Assembly: GCA_049724395.1 (NCBI GenBank) | Contig: JAUGWO010000082.1 | Span: 186,001 to 250,000, forward strand | DNA from: Spongospora subterranea f. sp. subterranea | Lineage: Eukaryota; Endomyxa: Phytomyxea; Phytomyxea; Plasmodiophorida | Reading direction: 5' to 3' | DNA length: 64,000 nt | In this document: positions 55,855 to 64,000 of the stretch, piece after piece | How the letters are laid out: each line of letters starts with the position of its first letter | Numbering within the stretch: the first letter of the stretch is position 1 | The notes under the pieces: generated by a model | Told to the model about the DNA's origin: nothing | The model's database searches: none | Seen by the model: the letters and a program-made list of their open reading frames with translations, nothing else | Program-made: the position numbers and the translations under genes

Positions 55855-55930
55855 CCGGTTAACCGGGCGGTTAACCGGTTACAAAAAAAGCGTTAACCGG
55901 TTAACCGGGACCGTAGGTTAACCGGTTAAC
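55855..55930. repeat. hAT subterminal repeats, right
   Basis: Words such as GGTTAACCGGGCGGTTAACC and AACCGGTTAACTCCGG form the counterpart of the left array. Confidence 0.8.
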
Positions 55931-55948
55931 TCCGGACTTTAACCGAAA

Positions 55949-55962
55949 TGTGCCCACCCCTA
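55949..55962. repeat. hAT terminal inverted repeat, right
   Basis: TGTGCCCACCCCTA, inverse of the left end at 53588. Confidence 0.95.
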
Positions 55963-55970
55963 ACTCTGGT
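55963..55970. repeat. 8-bp target-site duplication, right copy
   Basis: ACTCTGGT, identical to 53580-53587. Confidence 0.95.
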
Positions 55971-57669
55971 CACGGTTGCAGCACGCAGAAACGTTTTTCG
56001 CCTGAAGCAATTTTGACACAGACAAAATTGGCTGAGGATCCTCTGCCAGATGTACGTCAATTACTGATGAATAATTAGAGTATTTATATTCATAAAACGT
56101 TGCTCGTAATTTGACAATTCGCTGTATACAGTACGTACATTATTAGCCGCGTTTACCGCAGCCTCCAGAAAAAAAAATAAATTTGATTACACATCCACAA
56201 TGTTACAACTGCTTTGCCTTGTTCGCCTATTTGGCCATTTTGCGTCTGGCAAAAAAAGTTTTCTGGTGAACAGACCAGTTGGACTGGGTTTCGAACTCTC
56301 TTGGCCAAGTTTTGAGCATTTGAGAATTGGTTGCGGCGATGACCAAACCTGGCACACGTCGATGTGAGCGGAATTGTACTGCGCCTGCTTTCCAGGTAAT
56401 TGCGGACTGATTGTTGATCGATGTAGCTCTGTGGCGATACCATCGCAGAAGAATGGTCGCGTTAATGTATAGAGTGCTTGCCCAATATCTCTTGTCGAAA
56501 AGTCGATAAGGAATGTGTAGAACACCCGAAGCCAATGGAAGATCATCTCAACACATACACTGAAAATGTGATGACAAGATGATTTGACTTGACACATTTG
56601 GACTTGATTTCCGTTTGTCTGGAGAGATTCTGGAATAGTCAAAAAGGCAACAGCTTTTCATCATGTGGAACTTCGTGTTGTCGAGTACCGCATCGTGATA
56701 GTGATTAACTCCCGAGGATGACTTAGCCGATGCCGTTGTGTCATGTCGCCGTTGAGGACCATTTCATCAGACGTAGGAAGTTGGGGTGACACTCGCTGCT
56801 CAAATTTTCATCTTCAGAAATACGACGAAGCGAATGGGCATTTAACAATGGCTCGGTGTCCACCGAACATGCACGCATGGAGATCTGCTCGCATCAGACT
56901 GTTAATACGTTAGCTAATGCTTGCTTCATAATTCCAAACATTCTCGACGCACACATTCGCTAAATCCTCACGAATAAGGATCATTCTTACCCGGGCCGGT
57001 CCGCATCGGTTAATCTAAAAAACCGACAAAGAGTAGAAACGCTACCTGATCCTATTCTTCCCATGATCCTCAAAATTATCCATGGACAACTCAAGCCAAT
57101 ACCCGAGGTAGCAATGTTTCTTTTTTCGTAGGAATTAAATGTTTCAATGCATCCTTTGGATATATTCGAGAGTGAGAAGATGGCTAATATATTGTTATTC
57201 TTCAAAATGTCGGTTCTCTTCAATATTCAGCTGTTTAAGCTATCTGGATGCGGGCTAAATTATCAAGCCGATCAATGAGCCTGCTCGGCTGCATGCAATG
57301 TGTAAAACGGCGGTTTAGGTTTGCTACAGGTGAACCTCGATATCATGTGATTTATGGCTTGGACACTATCAACATATCACTCCTTTTTATATTTTGCTCT
57401 GAGTTCATCAGCAAACAATTTCGTGGTATGTTTGATGTCGTGACTCGTGAAATCAGAAATCAGTCTCTGACCGACTATCTAACTCTGGCGGCGTTATTGA
57501 TCCAACCACGATCATCATGCATCAGACTTCATCGTCATTACCATGTTTGAAAAATCCCACCGGTGGTTGCCCCCGAAATATCTAATCCGGTTTTGAAAAT
57601 CTTGGTGCTTCCTCATGTTAGGCAGCACGCGCGCGAACTGCCTCGTCTTTTTACAAGAAATATCCAACG
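55971..57669. other. Intergenic, possible element debris
   Basis: Minus frames at 56153-56642 overlap in several phases. One has VHQKTFFARRKMAK, but no domain could be assigned. Other open stretches (56987-57223, 57248-57550) are also unassigned. The 5' flank of the subtilase gene lies at the right end. Confidence 0.4.
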
Positions 57670-60600
57670 ATGCCCTTATTTTCCGGTTTACAATTGGTTT
57701 TTGTTATTATTTTGTGCGTATTTCTGGAGGTTGATGGGAACCTTGGAGCCGCAATTGCCAATTTGCAATCACAGCCCAGATTATTACGAAGCCCTGGGGC
57801 AAGGCGTCTGCTATCATCGGATGATGACGTATGCACCGAGAGCAAATGCGTTTGGAACATTGAGTCTCCTCAGCCCACGACGATCGACGCATTGGCCTTT
57901 TGCATCTATCCGGCTAAGGTACGTTTCTCAGGAACAAAACACTGGCTCCCGTGGATTAACGATATTCGTGTAGATCCGAAACTTTATCGGATCGTTGTCA
58001 TGGGACGCGATCGCCGACCTTCATGATATGACTTTAGCGATGAACCGCTGTCCAGAACTGCTGATATGGATGCCACACCCTAATTCGAAAAACGGTCTCG
58101 CCAGTGATGACGATTTCTACGACTCTATGACGGCGGTTTTCGACGCGGACGGTAACGTGAGGAGTGATGGGCGACCCCCTTCATGTATCATAATCACACA
58201 TGATTCGTCATGCTCAAAAAGAACATTCGACAATTGGAAGACGATTCTTGTGAACGCTGGTGTTGAGACACGGGGATTGATATGGTCTAGTGCTGTCGGG
58301 AACAAGGTTCGGGTCTGCGTCAGCGACGCCGTTGCGGTTCAAGATCGGCGCAACGCTGTGTCGACGCTTGTAAAAGAGAAATGTGTGCTCTGGATCGGCC
58401 GAGAGTATTCCCCGGGGATATTGAATCACCAGGCTGCCGGATTGACGCAATCAAGTGCTCGGGCGATGTTTGGCCTACAGGCGATTGAATCCAGGCCAAT
58501 ATGGGAAAAAGGAATCCGCGGTCAAGGACAAACCGTCATTGTTGCAGACTCCGGCTGTGACATCGACTCGTGTTTATTCAGTGAGGCAAATGGCAGCGAA
58601 ATGAGCGATGGAATTTATTATCGGAATCGCTCTAAAGTCGTCATGTTCATCAAGGACAACGCTAATGGCGTGATGGGCGATAATGATGAGTCCGGCCATG
58701 GTACCCACGTCGTGAGTTTGATTCTAGTTAGGAAGAATCATTTTTCTGAGCCTTTTGTTTCTTCAGGCTGGAACTGTCGCTGGAAGTTCCAAAACTGCTC
58801 CTTCGACATTGAATGCATATGAAGGAATGGCGCCAGATGCCCAACTAATAATATACGAGTTGTTTTTCAAGGTAATCACAGGTTTATATCGTTGTGCTTC
58901 AAATTGATAGTGCGCGTGTTTGCAGGAAGGAATGGACGTCAACAAATTTACCAATACAATTGCTAGTGCCAGCAATTTGGTCAAAGAGCATGAAGGAACA
59001 CAGAAAGCTGGAATATCTTGCAATTCCTGGGGAAGCAACGCAGACTCTAGGTTGGTATTTTCCCCTCTTCAGACTAATGTTGAAAGTTTGTTAGCTATAG
59101 TTCATACTTTTCGTCCACAATCGACAATGCTGCATATCTAAATCCTTATCATCTTTTCGTATTCGCAGCTGGGAATTCTGGTTCAAATGGAATGATGTCT
59201 CTCACAACCCAAGCATGTAAGTCTCAAAACAACTGTATTCAAACTTGCTGAAATTCTTCCAGCTGCAAAAAACGTTATCGCTGTTGGCGCGGCAACATCG
59301 ACAAGCTCGTATTATTCGTCAGGTGAAACAAGTTTGCATATTTTCAAATCACCGTTAATCAAACGAGAAGGCAGACGCTCCACAAAACCGTCCGGATTTG
59401 GTATCTAGTTTTTCTTCTCGCGGACCCTCTGGAGGATATAATGCTCAAGACCGATCACGTAACTTTTTCGTTGGTGTACTGCTTTAACTTGCTTACATGG
59501 GTAACAGATATGCAGCGAATAAAGCCGGTACAAATCAGAGTTTTGTTCATATAGAACTAGCTCACGTCCTCTAGGAAGTGTTGGCTCCTGGCGAATTGAT
59601 ACATTCTGCAACAAGCGATCAGAATCTTGCTACTCATCAGTGCCCTGCAGTGCAAGATTTAGTAGTCAAGTCTGGGACTTCGATGGCAGCTCCTGTAATT
59701 GCTGGGTCTGCTGCGCTAATTCGGCAGTACTTTATGGATGTATAACGACAAATATTTCATTTACTTCTACATTTGAAATAATTTCACTCAGGGCTGGTAT
59801 CCTAGTGGGGTGAGAAACACGACGTGCAGGTTTACACCAACTTCTGCGCTCCTCAAAGCAATGTTGGTCAACAGCGGGCGCCCTTTATTGGGTGCTGTCA
59901 CTGCAAATAGTAAGATAACCAGATTGATTTTTTCCCAACAGTGCTAATGAATTTAGGACAAGATAGGAGCGACAGGATCTCAACAATTCCATCATTTACT
60001 CAAGGGTTTGGGCACGTTGCTTTGGATCAAGTGTTAACGTTCCAAAAAAACGAATTGTATATTGATGACACATCCACCCTTTTTCATGGGGAACACAAGT
60101 CCTATTGTTTCCAACGTGAAGATGCATCTGTCGCGATGAAAGTTACTTTAGGTTGGTTCTCATGTCTTTCAACAGGTCAAATACTTCTCAAAAAAATTCA
60201 GTCTGGACGGATCCCGCTCCTGTAGCTGGTGTAGGCAACGTTCTCGTCAACAATCTGGATTTGACGGTAGTCGAAGTCTCATCCATAAAAGACATTAGTC
60301 TCGGAGAATTTCGAATGATTAAGGGAAACAGTGAAATAGATGGCGAGCTTCAGGACCACTGGGATGTTTATAACAACGTTGAACAAGTATAATAATCAAA
60401 CTTTTATCTTACAGTACTCCGCTAATCACGAGTATTTATGCCAAAGGTCTCCATTCCTAGTGAAACTTCGAAGCAGCCACGGTGGGCAGTTTTTGTGCAC
60501 GCAACTCAAATTCCACAAAACAGCAAGCAGCCATTTTCGCTTGTCGTGACTGGAGGAATATTTACAATAGTCGAAAACCGGTTATGCCAAATCGACGATA

Positions 60601-62671
60601 ACGTTGATGCTGTAATGGTTACGCCCAAAGCTGTGTATCCCGTACTCGCTCAGCCGGAAACAATACTGCTCAACGATATCGGCGATGGACTATGCCGAAA
60701 TTCCACATTCGGCTCAATGTCCCATGGAGTTCCGGTTTTTTTCACAATTAATTACGTGAATACCATGAACAAATCAACAAACAGCAAGGTACTGCAAAAA
60801 AAACATCATCGTCCCATATAATGACGACTATGCGGGTATCAGGCGACCTCTGTTTTGGTATCGATTTCCAGGATGCCCGACGAAGTATGATTATATATCC
60901 AGCTCAGTTCGGCGGTACTGATGATATTTATAGGATGATGTGTCCACGAACCTAGAGACCTGTTTATTTCAAACGACTTATCCACGATTGTCAAGCAACC
61001 TGTTGACAAAGATGTCACACCGGACTGTGTTTCATGCAATCTTGCGAGGAGTGCTGTGTTGGTCCCTTTATCAGGCGGAAACCAAACGCTTTATATCGGG
61101 GTATTTTTGATAAAGGGAAGACCTGACCCAAAGTTCAATGTTGACGTTCAAGTCATTTATGATCCCCAATCTTTCATTAACGCAACTTTATCAGAGAATA
61201 TAAACACCTTAATGATCCAGGTAGAAGAAAGACCGGCTTCGCTTTCTAACTTGACTCCCAACATTTTCTGTTCTAATAGGACCAAAGACCTGTAGTCATC
61301 CGACTTGAAGCATGCCATGTAAAATTGTCAGGTGATCGTTCCATTCAGTTATCATTGATCCATAATGTTTTATTGGACCATGGCAACGTTGACCTTGGAG
61401 TGTTCGTGCGCGACATGTCGCTTAACATGACTGATGCCATTCCATGGCAATGGCGGAACACAAGCCAGGGCTGTGGATATCCGGGATGCTCCATAGTCGA
61501 CCAAGGATTAGTCGCGCCCATAAAAGTCAAAAATCAATCCAGTTGCTTGTTCGAGATCCAGATCATGTCATTGAATCCTAATGCTCCTCATGCACTGCCT
61601 CCATCCGCTTTCCGTTTAGAAACAAAGCTTTTACCTGAAGCCTTTGCTGATATTGGGTCGGACGATGAATGGCTACCACCCGTATTGAACGACGCCGATC
61701 CACGCTGCCCGCCGATTCCTATGCTAGATACAAAATGCTCAATATCAGCAATCCCGATAGTCCAAGGGCCGGCTGTCTTGGATTCTGCTTTGACAAACAT
61801 TTCCATACTCGATCAAGGAACAATGAGTATTTCTGCGGCATTCACGTACTCAGGATTGATTTTCATTGGCAATGAACGCGAGAAGTCTCCTGTTAACATT
61901 TTCACAAGAGTTATTACCGAGGTCAACGTTGAACAAGCCGGGTTTCCGAGTTTGTGGATATTGCCAAATGGGCAACTTCGTGTCGATTTATCCGTTCTCA
62001 ATGGCGAAACTTGGAGGTACCACAGGTACGCTGCATCGACAAATGCTGTTTTTGCAGATTTTCATTTCAGTTTTGGCAGATGTGAAAGTGATGTAGCTAT
62101 GCCTTTGTCAAACTGGACTCCTTTCTCGGTAACTATAAGTGCAGCAGTTGGTGGTGTCACGATTTGGATGGGAGACCATCTAACTGGACAGGGATCGTCT
62201 GTTACGTGCGGAGTAGGCGACTCTGAGAAAATCGTCGCGCCGATCATGAACCGTGGTATATCCCTTGCACATAACCAGAATCAGAAGACAGCATTTTGCC
62301 TAGCGAAATTGAGATTTTACAGTATGACGCTGAACCCTTCACAATCGGCTAGCTGCACGCAACTGTTACGGGCTACTGGAGGGGACATTGGCGCTATGAA
62401 GACGTTCGGTCCGTTGCTCGATAATGTTTCGGATGGAAACCGGAAAATAGTACTGGTTGCCGTCGCTATTTTGGTCATTTTGATAGTTATCTTGAGTTTC
62501 GTTCGTCTTCTGAACATAACGCATTCGGCACGTGAAACGAAAAGATCAGCAATCAAGCAACCGAGCAGCAATATGCAAACAGACCATAAGATATCAGCTG
62601 AAGAACAACCGCTACAATCGCAAAGTATAATTACAATCTTGATGGATTCAGATATTCCTTCACGATTATGA
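57670..62671 (+). CDS. Secreted, membrane-anchored subtilisin-like serine peptidase (S8)
   Basis: The ATG at 57670 opens a signal peptide (LQLVFVIILCVFLEVDG). The intron at 57919-57973 joins FCIYPAK to IRNFIGSLSWDAIADLHD in frame. The prodomain-like part has SSARAMFGLQAIESRPIWEK. The catalytic triad follows: VIVADSGCDIDSCLF (Asp), DESGHGTHV (His) and SGTSMAAPVIAGSAAL (Ser, about 59680). The oxyanion Asn is in FVFAAGNSGSNGMM. Spelling around the Asp resembles Kp43-type subtilases of the TagC kind. After the peptidase come about 3 kb encoding an extracellular Cys-containing region, then a single membrane span near the C-terminus (VLVAVAILVILIVILSF) and a cytosolic tail (NITHSARETKRS). About nine introns are implied; the ones near 58725, 58870 and 59055 keep the domain reading. 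All triad motifs are present. The substrate is unknown. Confidence 0.9.
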
Positions 62672-62871
62672 TATTATTTTCTAAGAAGAAGTCTCTGCTA
62701 GATAAGTCGCAGAAAGCAATATAAAAGCCCATCGCCGCAAAAGGACGTAAGCATGGGTTACTGTTAAAGCATTTTTATAAAGATGCAACAAACTATATAC
62801 TCGAAGTGCATGGCCTATGACACAAAAACGTAATCGAGAACGTACAACTTCAGAAATTTCAAGTTTGCACT
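62672..62871. terminator. Convergent 3' flank between subtilase and uricase genes
   Basis: About 200 bp between two stops facing each other, so both polyadenylation regions must lie here. AATATAAAA at about 62719 and TTTATAAAG near 62774 are A/T-rich candidates. No canonical AATAAA stands out on the plus strand. Confidence 0.4.
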
Positions 62872-64000
62872 TTAAAGTCTGCTTCTAACCGCCGAATTTC
62901 GGCTTAAAGACATCTCGATTATTCCGTGTGGCTCATCCGTTGGAAGATATACATCATTTTCGAACTGAAGCAGTGAATAAACACACTGACGATAGATGCA
63001 TGAAATGGAAAAACCTTATATCCGAGCTTGGAAAGATCCATCGGGATGTAATGAATGTTGGCTGTGTTTGAAAATGTCAATTTGAGATCGTGTGGGTTTG
63101 AAAACATCACATACGCATTTCTAACGAAATTCTTTCAACTTCTTTTACGGTTTTCAACACGTGTTCGCCCATTTCGTGCATCTAAGGGGTTTTGGCAATA
63201 TGTTTCTCAGAAATAAAAACTTACAGTTTTTTGCACAGAGGGACTGTAAACCCCAGTGTTGACATCACCAAAAAACGTGTCTGTAAGCGATTTTCTGACG
63301 GATTTCCTGACTGAGGCATAATCTATGTTTTTCTTATCCCCTTGACACCTAATGGCACATATGTGAAGTTTACTTGAAGCCGGTCGCGATGAAACTTACG
63401 ACCATCGCGCAGTTATGGACGATGCCAAGAGCCGATCAGATACCTCAGGAAGGGTCGTATGGTTGCACGTGTGGAACTTTTCGAATCCGGACTGTCATAA
63501 TTTAAAATCTAATTCTCTCTTGACCATAAAAGGTCACCCTACTTTTGTGGTCTTGAGGACCACCAGATTTTTTATTCCACTTGACATCGTTAGTGCAAAC
63601 CCTGGCTTTTTGGCTACCAGATCGACAAAATCGTTCTCGGGGCCTTGGCAAAGGAAGCCTATAGCACTTAATGACGATAATTCCAATATAGCACACGTTA
63701 GAGATACCATGAGAGTGAGGTTTTCCATCAACTTCAGCTCGCTTCCAGGGAGACGATTCAATTTCGACACGGATCTGAAAGAAGGGTGTTCTGATGTTCC
63801 GTGTTAATGACGAGATTCACGCATACTTGATGTATAACATCGTATTTAGTCAAGAACATTTTCGCAACGTCTATAGCGAAATCGTCGACCGTAACCGCCT
63901 TGGAAGTCTTCGCAACCACGTTGATAGTGTTTTTTATGGTATCAGTTGGGACAACAGCTGCACAGCAGCACATGTATTCAGAATGGCCTTCCGCCGCCCA
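62872..64000 (-). CDS. UOX: Urate oxidase (uricase), 5' end outside window, C-terminal SRL
   Basis: Peroxisomal enzyme oxidising urate to 5-hydroxyisourate in purine breakdown. Gene order on the minus strand: AVVPTDTIKNTINVVAK (catalytic-site Thr-Asp block, 63955), DDFAIDVAKMFLTKYDVIHQ and, after a GTATGC...TTTCAG intron, IRVEIESSPWKRAEVDGKPH. Then come ALTMSSGIKNLVVLKTT, GFEKFHTCNHTTLPEVSDRL, LASSITARWS and, in the last exon, LLQFENDVYLPTDEPHGIIE followed by MSLSRNSAVRSRL and stop at 62872. The SRL end is a canonical-type peroxisomal PTS1 and the NDVYLPTDEPHG block is diagnostic of uricase. The N-terminal third lies beyond 64000, with an acceptor probably just before AVVPTDT. Convergent with the subtilase gene. 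Confidence 0.93.

Larger units (their letters stand above)
53588..55962 (-). mobile_element. Apparently complete hAT-superfamily DNA transposon
   Basis: 2375 bp bounded by 14-bp perfect terminal inverted repeats, TAGGGGTGGGCACA at 53588 and its complement ending at 55962. It is flanked by a perfect 8-bp target duplication ACTCTGGT (53580-53587 and 55963-55970). Eight-bp duplications are the hAT hallmark. Both subterminal zones are crowded with the palindromic AACCGGTTAA word, a likely transposase-binding array. It carries one long transposase gene on the minus strand. Perfect duplication and an uninterrupted gene argue for recent insertion. Confidence 0.96.

Overview
The window is nuclear DNA of a eukaryote with many very short spliceosomal introns. 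Those I could place by reading frame are about 40-75 nt, GT...AG, e.g. 1301-1361, 48110-48183, 49741-49802 and 57919-57973. The gene set fits a free-living or parasitic unicellular eukaryote that builds cilia or flagella at some stage, because a CFAP20-domain protein is present. It also has peroxisomes (uricase ending SRL, an AAE18-like enzyme ending PKL). I cannot fix the phylum: oomycete-like stramenopiles, zoosporic fungi and their unicellular relatives all remain possible.

Layout. 0-7.3 kb: two genome-maintenance genes in tandem on the minus strand, an ERCC6/CSB repair ATPase (3' end cut by the window) and SMC6, separated by a short minisatellite. 7.3-10.3 kb: little clear coding. 10.3-13.1 kb: two tandem paralogues of sphingomyelinase C type (endonuclease/exonuclease/phosphatase fold), one with an obvious signal peptide. 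13.4-15.1 kb: a cluster of four foldback (hairpin) repeats. 16.5-25.1 kb: a GET2/CAMLG-like receptor, an AAE18-like acyl-activating enzyme, an unrecognised gene, an ankyrin protein and a CFAP20DC homologue. 28-35 kb: transaldolase, OGFOD1-type prolyl hydroxylase, a DMT-superfamily transporter and the C-terminal end of a membrane protein.

35.4-47.5 kb is mostly mobile-element debris: a DDE_1-type DNA transposon with an inverted duplication, a Tc1-like relic ending in a head-to-head pair of terminal sequences, and a broken Ty3/Gypsy-like retroelement with head-to-head gag arms. A split ankyrin gene lies inside this stretch. 47.5-53.5 kb: a coiled-coil protein, an unusual protein kinase with an N-myristoylation-like start, and protein phosphatase 5. 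53.6-56.0 kb: an apparently complete hAT DNA transposon (14-bp inverted ends, perfect 8-bp target duplication, uninterrupted 642-residue transposase). 57.7-64 kb: a membrane-anchored subtilase and, convergent with it, a uricase running off the right edge.

The genes do not form one pathway. Recurrent themes are DNA repair (ERCC6, SMC6), signalling (kinase and PP5 convergent neighbours), peroxisomal metabolism and secreted or membrane hydrolases. No tRNA, rRNA or CRISPR array was found. Gene boundaries rest on manual splicing and family resemblance, so internal exon edges are approximate unless stated.
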